Position numbers and translations under genes: made by a program
Shown here: in pieces, positions 33,749-41,928 of the stretch
Layout of the letters: each line of letters starts with the position of its first letter
How positions within the stretch are numbered: position 1 is the first letter of the stretch
Assembly: GCA_964629575.1 (NCBI GenBank)
Contig: CAZVUM010000020.1
Span: 4,995 to 68,994, forward strand
Direction of reading: 5' to 3'
DNA from: JAYPWI01 sp964629575
GTDB taxonomy: Bacteria > Actinomycetota > Acidimicrobiia > Acidimicrobiales > Poriferisodalaceae
Length of the DNA: 64,000 nt
Notes under the pieces: generated by a model
The model's input: the letters and a program-made list of their open reading frames with translations, nothing else
What the model was told of the DNA's origin: nothing
Database searches by the model: none

Positions 33749-33798
33749 GGCCGTGCCGCGGTCCGAAGCGCAGACGGCGGGCGCTCGCCTTCACGCCG

Positions 33799-33804
33799 TA
33801 GGAT
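33799..33804 (+). promoter_or_regulatory. Leaderless-type -10 (TAGGAT) for the LLM oxidoreductase
   Basis: TAGGAT, eight bases, then ATG 33813, divergent from the SDR promoter. Confidence 0.5.
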
Positions 33805-33812
33805 GCCCGGCC

Positions 33813-34688
33813 ATGGACTACGGCTATCTGACCGGCAATCACGCGGAGGGAATCAGCCCGGGAGACCTGGCGAGAGAACTCGAAGAGCGCGGGTTCGCAT
33901 CAATCTGGGTGCCTGAGCACAGCCACATTCCGACGGACCGCAGGAGCCCCTACCCCAACGGCGGTCCGCTCCCCGACTCCTACGTCCACATGATGGACCC
34001 GATGGTGTCGCTGATGGCTGCGGCCGCGACGACGTCCGAGCTGCGCTTGTGCACGGGCATCGTGCTCCTCCTCGAACACGATCTGCTCGACCTGGCCTGC
34101 ACGGTGGCGACCACCGACGTCTTGTCGGGCGGTCGGGTCGTGTTGGGAATCGGTGTGGGGTGGAACGAGGAGGAACTCGAGAACCACCGTCCGGACCTTG
34201 CGTTCAAGAAGCGGTACAGCGCGATGCGCGAGCGGGTCGCAGCGCTGCGCACGGCGTGGAGTGAGGAGGAGGCGTCGTTCTCGGGCACCTGGGATTCCTT
34301 CACCGAGTCGTGGGTGTACCCCAAGCCGCCAGGCGGGTCTGTACCGATCGCGCTCGGCAACGCCGGCCCGCTCGGCATGCGCCACGCGGCCGAGTACGCC
34401 GACGAATGGTGCCCGATCGACGTCGGTGTGCAGAACGAACAGGGCAAGCCCGACGTGGTCGAGGGCATCGCCCGCTTCCGCCAGATGGTCACAGAGGCGG
34501 GCCGCGACCCCGACACGATCCCCGTCAAGTTGTTCGTGTGGGGACGACCGCGACCCGAGCGGCTCGAGATGTACGCCGAGGCGGGCGTCACCGAGTTCGT
34601 GTTCACGCCGGCCCACTTCGATCTGCCGACCGCCGACGAGACCCTGCGTCACCTCGACGAGCTCGCCCCCGTCGTCAACGCCCTGTAG
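33813..34688 (+). CDS. LLM-class F420-dependent oxidoreductase
   Basis: A 291-residue bacterial-luciferase-like TIM barrel. IWVPEHSHIP early, LCTGIVLLLEHDLLDLA, GGRVVLGIGVGWNEEE and the LGNAGPLGMRHAAEYADEW segment are those of the actinobacterial F420-type LLM group. It probably uses F420 rather than FMN, which is family knowledge, not seen directly. Substrate unknown. It ends before a strong hairpin. Confidence 0.86.
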   Translation: MDYGYLTGNHAEGISPGDLARELEERGFASIWVPEHSHIPTDRRSPYPNGGPLPDSYVHMMDPMVSLMAAAATTSELRLCTGIVLLLEHDLLDLACTVATTDVLSGGRVVLGIGVGWNEEELENHRPDLAFKKRYSAMRERVAALRTAWSEEEASFSGTWDSFTESWVYPKPPGGSVPIALGNAGPLGMRHAAEYADEWCPIDVGVQNEQGKPDVVEGIARFRQMVTEAGRDPDTIPVKLFVWGRPRPERLEMYAEAGVTEFVFTPAHFDLPTADETLRHLDELAPVVNAL

Positions 34689-34703
34689 CCAGGCCCCCGC
34701 CGA

Positions 34704-34740
34704 GTTGAGCAAGATGGTGCCTGACACCATGTTGCTCAAC
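34704..34740. repeat. Long hairpin with GGTGCCTGACACC core, bidirectional terminator or REP-like
   Basis: A 16-bp inverted repeat with a single mismatch (arms 34704-34719 and 34725-34740) around a CCTGA loop, between the convergent LLM and unknown-protein genes. The core TGGTGCCTGACACCA resembles short palindromes I have seen repeated in many bacterial genomes (REP-like); this cannot be checked here. Either role, terminator or mobile palindrome, is compatible. Confidence 0.75.
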
Positions 34741-34757
34741 TTCGGGGTTGCTCGACT

Positions 34758-35804
34758 TCAGAAGCCGCGGGGCCCGCCGGGCCGGGTGATCCGCCAGGTG
34801 GTGCGATCAGCGCCGAGGTCGAGGCGGTCGGTGAGTTCGAGCCGCACCGTCGGGTCGGCGACCGCCAGCACGCCCGCGTAGAGACCGGCGAGGCCGTCCA
34901 GCCATTCGGGCACACATTCACCTTCGAGGCCGCGGAACATCCGCCAGCTCTCCTGCGACACCAGGACGTCCCCGGCGATGACCGCATCGCCCTGGGCTTC
35001 GAGCAGCCGAGCGAGAACGACGGCCGGCGCAGTGGTCCCGAGCCGGTCGGTGACTGCTTTCGAGTACTGCATGCCGATGCGGCTGCCGGTGCGGTACATG
35101 AGCCCCTGCGCGGCCAGTGGACCCAGCTGGTCGTGAAGCACTGGCGTGATGTTGCGGATGTAGTCCATCGAGTAGTTGCGGGCGGCCTTCGCCAAACGAT
35201 CCGGCGGCCAGGTGTCCGCCGCCAGAAGCGGGAGAGCGTCCAGGTCGACCGGTGGGCACATCTCGCCGAACCGGAAGCGCACGCGCTCCTCGGGCTCCAA
35301 CTCCCGGTCCTCCTCGAGGTAGTACCCCTCGAGGCCGGGAAAGCCGTCCATGGTCTGCCCGGTACATACGAACCCCAGCCGGGGATTGCCGAGACTCACC
35401 CCGTTGTGGCCATGCCAGCCGTGCAACATCGCCCGAGCGACGCGGGTGGGGATCGCTGCGAGGGCCGTCCCATCGAATATCCAGCGGGGCGGCAGGTACC
35501 GCACCCAGGCCTTGGTATCGGATTCGGGCACGAACACCACACCGACACCACCGACGTGGTTGGAGAGGTAGTGGTACTTGGCGCATGCGACCGCGTCGGG
35601 CTCACCATCGAGACCGAGCTTCGAGAGACCCGGCAGAAACCTCTCGAGATGCTGCCGACGGAAGAGACCGAACAGGGCGTCCGCGGCCCTGTCCTCCCCT
35701 TCCTCCACCACCAGCGCGAGAACCAGACCCGTCAGGTAGCGATGCAGCAGCTCGCTCACCGCGTCGTACCCGGCCGTGTCGATCTGCTCCGAAGGTCCCG
35801 TCAC
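34758..35804 (-). CDS. Conserved-looking protein of unknown function
   Basis: A 348-residue soluble protein from GTG 35804. No family is recognised. It has an acidic N-terminal helical region, a YLSNHVGGVGVVFVPESD segment, a VRYLPPRWIFDG motif, a GWHGHNG, a GFVCTGQTMDG and an RYMYRTGSRIG-like YRTGSRIGMQY. The mixture of a well-formed alpha/beta core with Cys, His and Trp clusters suggests a ligand-binding or enzymatic protein. No signal peptide or membrane helix. Divergent from yyaL; codon use matches its neighbours. Confidence 0.8.
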   Translation of the reverse strand: MTGPSEQIDTAGYDAVSELLHRYLTGLVLALVVEEGEDRAADALFGLFRRQHLERFLPGLSKLGLDGEPDAVACAKYHYLSNHVGGVGVVFVPESDTKAWVRYLPPRWIFDGTALAAIPTRVARAMLHGWHGHNGVSLGNPRLGFVCTGQTMDGFPGLEGYYLEEDRELEPEERVRFRFGEMCPPVDLDALPLLAADTWPPDRLAKAARNYSMDYIRNITPVLHDQLGPLAAQGLMYRTGSRIGMQYSKAVTDRLGTTAPAVVLARLLEAQGDAVIAGDVLVSQESWRMFRGLEGECVPEWLDGLAGLYAGVLAVADPTVRLELTDRLDLGADRTTWRITRPGGPRGF

Positions 35805-35827
35805 GCCACCATCGTTGCACCGATCGA

Positions 35828-35833
35828 TACGTT
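35828..35833 (+). promoter_or_regulatory. Leaderless-type -10 (TACGTT) for yyaL
   Basis: TACGTT, six bases, then ATG 35840. Confidence 0.45.
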
Positions 35834-35839
35834 GGCCAC

Positions 35840-37819
35840 ATGAATCGCCTCGGGGACGAGACGTCTCCCTACCTCCGTCAGCATCGCCATAACCCGGTGC
35901 ATTGGTACCCGTGGGGGTCGGAGGCATTCGCTGCGGCCCGCGCCGAGGACAAGCCAGTGCTGCTCTCGGTCGGGTACTCGGCGTGTCACTGGTGCCACGT
36001 CATGGCCCACGAGTCGTTCGAGGACGGGGCGACCGCAGCGGTCATGAACCGGTTGTTCGTCAACGTGAAGGTGGACCGCGAGGAGCGACCCGACGTCGAT
36101 GCGATCTACATGCAGGCTGTGCAGGCGTTCACGGGTCGCGGTGGTTGGCCGATGACCGTGATGATGACTGCGGAGGGGCGACCGTTCTTCGGCGGCACGT
36201 ACTTTCCGCGCGAGCAGTTCGTCACGCTGATGGAGCGGGTCGGCGAGATGTGGAGGGAGAGACGGGTCGAGCTGTTCGAACAGGGAGATCGCCTCACCGA
36301 AGCGCTCGAACGTTTCGATCGGATACCGGCCGGATCGGACCTTCCCACCCTCGACGCCGTCGCGGGGGCGCTCGAGAGCTGGCGAGGCGAGTTCGACGCG
36401 CAGTGGGGTGGTTTCGGCCGTGCGCCCAAGTTCCCTCCGACGATGGCGATCGAGACGATCCTGCGGCGATCCGTCATCGACGACGATCCCGAGCTCGCCC
36501 ACTTGGCCCTGCACACCCTCGATGCCATGGCGGCCGGCGGTGTGTACGACCACATCGGCGGCGGATTCGCCCGCTACAGCACCGACCCGGAGTGGTTGGT
36601 TCCCCACTTCGAGAAGATGCTGTACGACCAGGCACTGCTCCTGCGGGCGTACACGCAGGGGTGGCTGGCCGGGGGGTCGGACGATCATGCACAGGTAGTC
36701 GAGGAGACCATCGAGTACTGCGTCAGGGACCTGCGGCACCCGAGTGGTGGGTTCTTCTCCGCCCAAGACGCAGACAGCGAAGGTGTGGAGGGTCGCTTCT
36801 ATGTGTGGACTCCTTCCGAGGTCACGGCGGCGCTGGGGCCCGAGGCCGCGGCGAGCGTGTGCGACTGGTTCGACGTCGGGGAGGGCGGAAACTGGGAGGG
36901 AGCGACTGTGCTGCGCCGACCGGTGGGCGTCGGTTTGGGGCGGTCGGCGGAGCTCGAGGCGGCGCGCCGAGCCCTCCTTCAGGCCCGTTCGACTCGAGTT
37001 CGACCTGGGCTCGACGACAAGGTGCTGACCGAATGGAACGGACTGATGGTGGGCGCCCTGGCCGATGCCGGTCTGGCGTTCGGTCGCGACGACTGGGTCG
37101 CGCTGGCTGCCGAGACCGCCGACTTCCTGCTCAGGGAGCTGCGCGACGCCGACGGGCGGTGGCTGCGGTCGTGGCAAGACGGTCGCGCTCGGATCCTCGG
37201 ATACGCCGCCGACGTCGCCGCGGTGATGGATGGTTTCACGCGCCTGGCAGAGGCGAGCGGCGACGCGAGATGGATCGACGAAGCGGTCGCTGCCGCCCGC
37301 CAGCTGGTCGACGTGTTCTGGGATGACGAAGCGGGTGGCGTCTTCACACCCGGCTCCGACGCCGACCCGCTGGTGACCCGCCCCAAGGACCTTCTCGACA
37401 ACGCAACCCCGGCGGCCAACTCGCTGGCGGCGGTGGGTTTCATGCGGCTGTGGGCACTCACCGGACGCCGAGAGTTGCTCGATCGGGCCGACGCGATCCT
37501 GCGGTTGCTCGCCCCGCTGCTCCAACAGTCCCCCACCGCCTTCGCCCATGCCCTCGGCGCCGTGGAGATGCGCGTCGAGGGGCCGAAAGAGATCGTGGTC
37601 GTGGGTGACAGCGCGGCCGCAGCCGACCTGGTTGCCGCTGCCGGCGGTTCCTTCCGCCCCGGCGCCGTGTTGGCGTGGGGCGAACCCTTCATGAGCCCGC
37701 TGTGGGAAGGCCGCGACGCCGATCGGGCCTACGTCTGCCAGGGCTACGCCTGCCAACAACCCGCCACCACCCCCGCCGAACTCACCGCCCAGCTCACCGC
37801 CCCGAAATTTGGTCGATAG
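35840..37819 (+). CDS. yyaL: YyaL/SSP411-type protein, thioredoxin domain plus glycosidase-like domain
   Basis: A 659-residue protein. Residues 1-170 are a thioredoxin-like DUF255 domain with the CHWCH motif (Cys49, Cys52) in SACHWCHVMAHESF; the rest is an (alpha/alpha)6 barrel like six-hairpin glycosidases (GGVYDHIGGGFARYSTD, HFEKMLYDQA, DDKVLTEWNGLM, ATPAANSLAAVGF). The family is widespread and its role is unsettled. The last four codons and the stop lie inside a palindromic repeat shared with the convergent DUF559 gene. Confidence 0.92.
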   Translation: MNRLGDETSPYLRQHRHNPVHWYPWGSEAFAAARAEDKPVLLSVGYSACHWCHVMAHESFEDGATAAVMNRLFVNVKVDREERPDVDAIYMQAVQAFTGRGGWPMTVMMTAEGRPFFGGTYFPREQFVTLMERVGEMWRERRVELFEQGDRLTEALERFDRIPAGSDLPTLDAVAGALESWRGEFDAQWGGFGRAPKFPPTMAIETILRRSVIDDDPELAHLALHTLDAMAAGGVYDHIGGGFARYSTDPEWLVPHFEKMLYDQALLLRAYTQGWLAGGSDDHAQVVEETIEYCVRDLRHPSGGFFSAQDADSEGVEGRFYVWTPSEVTAALGPEAAASVCDWFDVGEGGNWEGATVLRRPVGVGLGRSAELEAARRALLQARSTRVRPGLDDKVLTEWNGLMVGALADAGLAFGRDDWVALAAETADFLLRELRDADGRWLRSWQDGRARILGYAADVAAVMDGFTRLAEASGDARWIDEAVAAARQLVDVFWDDEAGGVFTPGSDADPLVTRPKDLLDNATPAANSLAAVGFMRLWALTGRRELLDRADAILRLLAPLLQQSPTAFAHALGAVEMRVEGPKEIVVVGDSAAAADLVAAAGGSFRPGAVLAWGEPFMSPLWEGRDADRAYVCQGYACQQPATTPAELTAQLTAPKFGR

Positions 37820-37849
37820 AGCCCGCTCAGCGAACTGAATCGACCACAG
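37803..37849 (-). repeat. Palindromic repeat element, copy 1 (inverted)
   Basis: An inverted copy of a roughly 47-bp element: outer arms TGGTCGAT / ATCGACCA and inner CGCTCAGCG. It contains the stop codon of yyaL (TAG, 37817-37819) and of the convergent DUF559 gene (37827-37829). Copies 2 and 3 are at 38761 and 38832. Confidence 0.9.
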
Positions 37850-38744
37850 AAGCGCGGGCAAGGGCCCCGCGGATCTGGCGGATGACGGCCGCAGGGTCGG
37901 AGGTCCAGGCTTTCCACGTGATCTCCAACACGACCCAGCCGAGGCGACGCAGCTCGTTGCGCTGACGGCGGTCGCGTTCGAACTCATGTCGCCCCAAGTG
38001 AAAGCGAATGCTGTCCAGCTCGACCGCCACACGATGCGACGGAAAGGCGAGATCGACCTGCAGGATGAGCGCTCCCGACTCGTCACAGATCCTGTACTCG
38101 AGGCGAAAGGGTGGAGGTGCCTCGCGGGCGAACCGGCTCGCGACGTCGCGACTCCACTCGCTCAGAGGAACCTCCGGGTCGCCGTAGCGCGCCTCGAGCA
38201 GTGCGCGCAGCACTCCGCAACCGTCCCGTCCTCGGCGAGAATGTCGATTCAGCACAGCGTGAAGGCGCGGCCAGGTCGTTCGTCGCTGCCGGAGGGCCGA
38301 CTCTGCAGCCTTCTCCAACAGCGGGAGCGAGAGAACAGCGCCGAGATCGATGATGGTTCGATCGACTCCGGTGGCTCGGATCCGCTCGATGACGACAGGA
38401 TCGAGCCGATCGAACTGCGTCGAGCGGTGCACGATCACCCCGCTGTGACGCCGTCTACGGCTGACGTCGACGGTGACTTCCGGTGACCATCGACCGAAGC
38501 CATCGAGTCCATGAAGGCGAGCAGCGCTGCGGTGGGATGCGACGCCGCCCGTCGCGAGCACAGCTGCCAAGACGTGGCATTCCCACGTCGGCGCGATCGC
38601 GCAGAGGCGATAGACCCCGGAGTGAACAGCAGTCCATTCGCCCGAGGCCAGGCGCCGCGACACCGCCGACGGCGAGAGTCCCGCCTCGAGCGCCTGCGCG
38701 CGTGTGATGAGGCCGTGTTGGCCCCGAAAGGTTTCGTCGAGCAT
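37827..38744 (-). CDS. AbiEi-type N-terminal domain plus DUF559 (Vsr-like) protein
   Basis: A 305-residue protein. The first 60 residues resemble the winged-helix antitoxin domain of AbiEi (QHGLITRAQALEAGLSPSAVSRRLASGEW), followed by a middle region with ATGGVASHRSAARLHG; the C-terminal 100 residues are DUF559, a Vsr/PD-(D/E)XK-type fold (LQVDLAFPSHRVAVELDS, RDRRQRNELRRLGW). No toxin partner of the AbiEii type is next to it. The nuclease lysine is replaced, as in many DUF559 proteins, so activity is doubtful. It is bracketed by three copies of a palindromic element. Confidence 0.82.
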   Translation of the reverse strand: MLDETFRGQHGLITRAQALEAGLSPSAVSRRLASGEWTAVHSGVYRLCAIAPTWECHVLAAVLATGGVASHRSAARLHGLDGFGRWSPEVTVDVSRRRRHSGVIVHRSTQFDRLDPVVIERIRATGVDRTIIDLGAVLSLPLLEKAAESALRQRRTTWPRLHAVLNRHSRRGRDGCGVLRALLEARYGDPEVPLSEWSRDVASRFAREAPPPFRLEYRICDESGALILQVDLAFPSHRVAVELDSIRFHLGRHEFERDRRQRNELRRLGWVVLEITWKAWTSDPAAVIRQIRGALARASVVDSVR

Positions 38745-38760
38745 CTTCCCTTCCCGACTT

Positions 38761-38807
38761 CTGTGGTCGAAAAGGCCCGCTCAGCGCGCTCTTTCGACCA
38801 AATTTCG
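38761..38807 (+). repeat. Palindromic repeat element, copy 2
   Basis: Outer arms TGGTCGAAA / TTTCGACCA (9 bp) with an inner CGCTCAGCG; it ends in AATTTCG. It lies 16 bases upstream of the DUF559 start. Confidence 0.9.
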
Positions 38808-38831
38808 AATCGGGGAAGTGGTCGTTCAGTT

Positions 38832-38879
38832 CTGTGGTCGAATTGGCCCGCTCAGCGGGCTGTTTCGACCAAATTTCGG
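38832..38879 (+). repeat. Palindromic repeat element, copy 3
   Basis: Outer arms TGGTCGAA / TTCGACCA and a perfect inner palindrome GCCCGCTCAGCGGGC. Direct repeat of copy 2, starting 71 bases later, and nine bases before the thiolase stop. Confidence 0.9.
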
Positions 38880-38888
38880 TTAGGTGGC

Positions 38889-40100
38889 CTACAGGCCGGA
38901 CTTCTCCAGGATGTGGACGCCGCAGCTGGAGCCCAGGCCGATTACGTGCGCCAGGCCCACCTTGGCGCCTTCGACCTGGCGGGCGCCGGCTTCGCCGCGC
39001 ACGTGGGTGGCGACCTCGTAGAGGTTGGCGACACCGGTGGCGCCAATCGGATGCCCCTTGGAGAGAAGGCCGCCAGACACGTTCACCGGGATCTCACCGT
39101 CACGCCACGGACCGCCCTTGTCGATCCAGTCACCCGCGCCACCCTCCTCGCACAGGCGAAGGTTGTCGTAGTGGCGGAGCTCGGCCGTGGCGAAGCAGTC
39201 GTGCAACTCGACGAGGTCGAGATCCTTCGGATCGACGCCCGCCTGCTCGTAGGCCTGGTCGGCGGCTGTGCGGGTGAGCGTGTTGACGTCGGGCTGCACC
39301 TGGCACCCCTCGGTCCAGGGATCCGACGTCAGCACCGAGGCCGAGACCTTGACCGCGCGACGCTGCTGTTCTTTCGGCAACGACCTCAGCTTCTCGTCCG
39401 ACACCAGCACCACCGACGCCGCGCCATCACCCGTCGGGCAGCACATCAGCAGCGTGTTGGGGTACGCGATCACCTCACCCTGCATCACCTCGTCGAGGGT
39501 GAATTCCTTGCGGTACTGGGCGAGCGGGTTGAGCACGGAGTGGGCGTGGTTCTTTTGCGCCACCTTGGCGAACTGCTCGAAACCCACGCCGTCGTTCTCA
39601 TAGGCGTACTCCATGCCGGCCTGGGCAAACACGCCGGGCATCATGTTGGTGCCGAGCCGACCCTCCACGCCCACGACCGAACCGAAGCGGCCGGACGGCT
39701 CGAAGACCTGCTTGTCCGAGCGAGCAGCTCGATCGCCGCCGAGCATGCCCATCTTGCCCATCTGTTCGACACCGACGGCGATGCCCATGTCGGCCTCGCC
39801 CGCCTTGATCGCCATCATCACCGTGCGCACAGCGGTGGCGCCCGTCGCGCACGCGTTGGCGACGTTGTACACCGGAATGCCGGTCTGACCGATCTGCTTC
39901 TGCAGCCGCTGGCCGACACCGCCGTTGGCCTCGTAGAGGCAGCCCGCGGCGAGGATGTCCATCTCCTGGATCGTGGCTCCGCCATCGTCGAGCGCACCGA
40001 GCGCCGCGTCGGCGGCCAGGTCGATGAGGTCCTTGTCCTTGTACCGGCCGAACTTGGTCATGCTGGTGCCGAGGATCCAAATGGGGTCGTCGTTGCTCAT
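38889..40100 (-). CDS. SCP-x type thiolase / lipid-transfer protein
   Basis: A 403-residue thiolase-fold protein with the acyl-accepting Cys84 in VANACATGATAV and the conserved His of LLSKGHPIGATG; the third active-site region is ELHDCFATAE. Such non-decarboxylating thiolases (SCP-x/Ltp-like) usually pair with a DUF35 protein, as here (31 bases away), and act in steroid or fatty side-chain degradation. GGAGA precedes the ATG. Confidence 0.88.
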   Translation of the reverse strand: MSNDDPIWILGTSMTKFGRYKDKDLIDLAADAALGALDDGGATIQEMDILAAGCLYEANGGVGQRLQKQIGQTGIPVYNVANACATGATAVRTVMMAIKAGEADMGIAVGVEQMGKMGMLGGDRAARSDKQVFEPSGRFGSVVGVEGRLGTNMMPGVFAQAGMEYAYENDGVGFEQFAKVAQKNHAHSVLNPLAQYRKEFTLDEVMQGEVIAYPNTLLMCCPTGDGAASVVLVSDEKLRSLPKEQQRRAVKVSASVLTSDPWTEGCQVQPDVNTLTRTAADQAYEQAGVDPKDLDLVELHDCFATAELRHYDNLRLCEEGGAGDWIDKGGPWRDGEIPVNVSGGLLSKGHPIGATGVANLYEVATHVRGEAGARQVEGAKVGLAHVIGLGSSCGVHILEKSGL

Positions 40101-40131
40101 AGGTGTCTCCGTGGGTGTGGGCTCAGCCGTT

Positions 40132-40524
40132 TCAGGCGGGTTCGAATCCGAACGCGATGGCTTCGTTGCCGTCGTCGTCCGTGGCGGTCACATAGGTGGT
40201 GAGGCGGACGTCCATGCCCAGGCTCACCTTCTCGGGGGTGGGATCGACGTTGACGACGTTGCCCTTGACCCGTCCACCACCGTCGAGGTCGATTACTGCG
40301 GACACGTACGGAGCCGGTACCCCGCGGGCCGCTCGATGGACGATCGTGAAGGCCCTCACCGTGCCGGTCGAGGACATCTGCTTCGAGCTGAAGTCCCGGG
40401 CGCCGCATGACGCGCAGGCGTTGCGCCGATCGAAAAAGGTGGCGCCGCACGAGGCGCACTCGTTGGCGACCAGGTGCGGCTCGTCGCCGAGCACCAGGTA
40501 GTCGACCATCGGAATCTGGCTCAC
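40132..40524 (-). CDS. DUF35 OB-fold protein with rubredoxin-like zinc ribbon
   Basis: A 130-residue protein: an N-terminal zinc ribbon with Cys23, 26, 37 and 40 (CASC...CASC) and a C-terminal OB-fold with the VDLDGGGRVKGNV region. DUF35 proteins bind acyl-CoA and are obligate partners of SCP-x thiolases, including steroid side-chain aldolases. GTG 40524 has a GGGGAG Shine-Dalgarno seven bases upstream. The pair is an acyl-CoA lyase/thiolase complex by inference. Confidence 0.88.
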   Translation of the reverse strand: MSQIPMVDYLVLGDEPHLVANECASCGATFFDRRNACASCGARDFSSKQMSSTGTVRAFTIVHRAARGVPAPYVSAVIDLDGGGRVKGNVVNVDPTPEKVSLGMDVRLTTYVTATDDDGNEAIAFGFEPA

Positions 40525-40561
40525 GTCACTCCCCTCGTCCCCGCAACGGTAGCTGGCGCGC

Positions 40562-41164
40562 CTACCAGCCGCCGCGGTGCACGATGTCGTCGAATGGGCG
40601 GCGGGGCCGGTCGCGCGAGCGCCCCGGTTCGTCTCCACTGCGGTCGGGCCACCCGATCGCCATGGTGCCGATGGGCTCACGGTCCGCAGGGACGCCGAGG
40701 GCCGCAGCGACGTCCGCCGCGTGATCGAACATCCCGAAGAAGAGCACCCCCAGGCCAGCATCGATCGCCGCGTACTGCATCGCCATCGCCGCGAACGACG
40801 CATCGACGATCCAGTACGGCGTGGCCCACGATTCGGCCGATTCCCCCAGACCCGTCCGTGCCTTGTCCGGCTCGCCGTACCGGCTCACATAGGCCGCGGG
40901 GTCGGCCCACACGGTGACGATGACGGGCGCCGCCAACAGGCTGTGCCAGCGAAAGCCCTCACGTCGCTCGGCAGGCAAGGTGACGTCCCAGTACCGCGCA
41001 GTGTCGGGGCCCTCGAGAACGACAACATCGAATCCCTGGGTGTTGCCGGCCGAGGGCACGCGTCTCGCAGCGTCGAGCACCCCGACGAGCACCTCGTCGG
41101 GCACGGGTTCGGCCGAAAAGGCACGCGTCATGTGCCGTCTGCGCAGCAGGTCGGCGAAGTCCAT
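40562..41164 (-). CDS. Nitroreductase family protein
   Basis: A 200-residue FMN-dependent nitroreductase-fold protein: MTRAFSAEPVPDEVLVGVLDAARRVPSAGNTQGFDVVVLEG at the N-terminus and AMQYAAIDAGLGVLFFGMF plus a basic C-terminal tail (RSRDRPRRP). It may reduce nitro groups, quinones or act as a deiodinase/dehydratase-type enzyme; the substrate is not visible. It follows the 221-residue gene upstream by 22 bases. Confidence 0.84.
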   Translation of the reverse strand: MDFADLLRRRHMTRAFSAEPVPDEVLVGVLDAARRVPSAGNTQGFDVVVLEGPDTARYWDVTLPAERREGFRWHSLLAAPVIVTVWADPAAYVSRYGEPDKARTGLGESAESWATPYWIVDASFAAMAMQYAAIDAGLGVLFFGMFDHAADVAAALGVPADREPIGTMAIGWPDRSGDEPGRSRDRPRRPFDDIVHRGGW

Positions 41165-41186
41165 CAGCCGGTCGGGCCGAGGCGGC

Positions 41187-41852
41187 TCAGAGGAGCTTGG
41201 CGAGGTCCTCGCGGCTCGCCCAGCCAAAGGCGATCAGCGCGTCGCCGTTGGCGACATCGAGCTCGTCGAACAGCGCCGCCACCTCGGGGTCGACCTTCTC
41301 GGGCTTGGCCGCAGTGTGGTTGAGAACCAGCGACGGTTGGCCCTCGCCGATGACACGGAACTGCCGGGCCTTGTAGTCGCCCCGCACCTCGAATCGCTTG
41401 GCGAGTCGACGACCCCACGCCCTGTCCTCACCGTTGGCCTCGTAGCCGGGCCGGGGGACGATTCGATCGAGCGCCTTGAAGGCATCGAACGCCGCTGGAT
41501 CGGCCATCTGGCAGGCGACGAGGACATCCTCGTCGGGGAACGCGAGCACCGCGCGCCGCATCTGATCGCCCACCATCGACCGCAGGGCCGAATCGCGGCG
41601 AGCAGTCCGCCGAACCCCGGCCAACCCGAGGAGCACGGTGGGATCACCGCCCACGCGTTCGAGGGTGCAGAAGCCGTAGGCCTGCAGCTTGCCGCTGTCG
41701 CGCACCTGGGTCACCAGAACCCAGGCGTCACGTTGCTTCGACAACTCCCCCACATCGAACGCGACGACCTCGTCGGCCACGAGCTCGGACATCTCCTCGA
41801 TCTCAGCATCGCTGAGAGCAGTGCAGTCCTTGGTCTCGACTTCCAATGCCAT
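41187..41852 (-). CDS. Protein of unknown function, possibly GNAT-like
   Basis: A 221-residue soluble protein. The first part (DAEIEEMSELVADEVVAFD, AWVLVTQVRDSGKLQAYGF, TVLLGLAGVRRTARRDSALRSMV) has the strand-helix pattern of a GNAT fold, and the rest (YKARQFRVIGEG, LVLNHTAAKPEKV) looks like a C-terminal extension. No catalytic motif is clear. It lies in a - strand row with the nitroreductase and DUF35/thiolase genes. Function not assigned. Confidence 0.6.
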   Translation of the reverse strand: MALEVETKDCTALSDAEIEEMSELVADEVVAFDVGELSKQRDAWVLVTQVRDSGKLQAYGFCTLERVGGDPTVLLGLAGVRRTARRDSALRSMVGDQMRRAVLAFPDEDVLVACQMADPAAFDAFKALDRIVPRPGYEANGEDRAWGRRLAKRFEVRGDYKARQFRVIGEGQPSLVLNHTAAKPEKVDPEVAALFDELDVANGDALIAFGWASREDLAKLL

Positions 41853-41928
41853 CGCTGGAGTAGCCCCCACAATCGCTAGTTTTCGACCGCTCCAGTCCAG
41901 CGCAGATGGCGGCGGAGGGCAAAACGGG

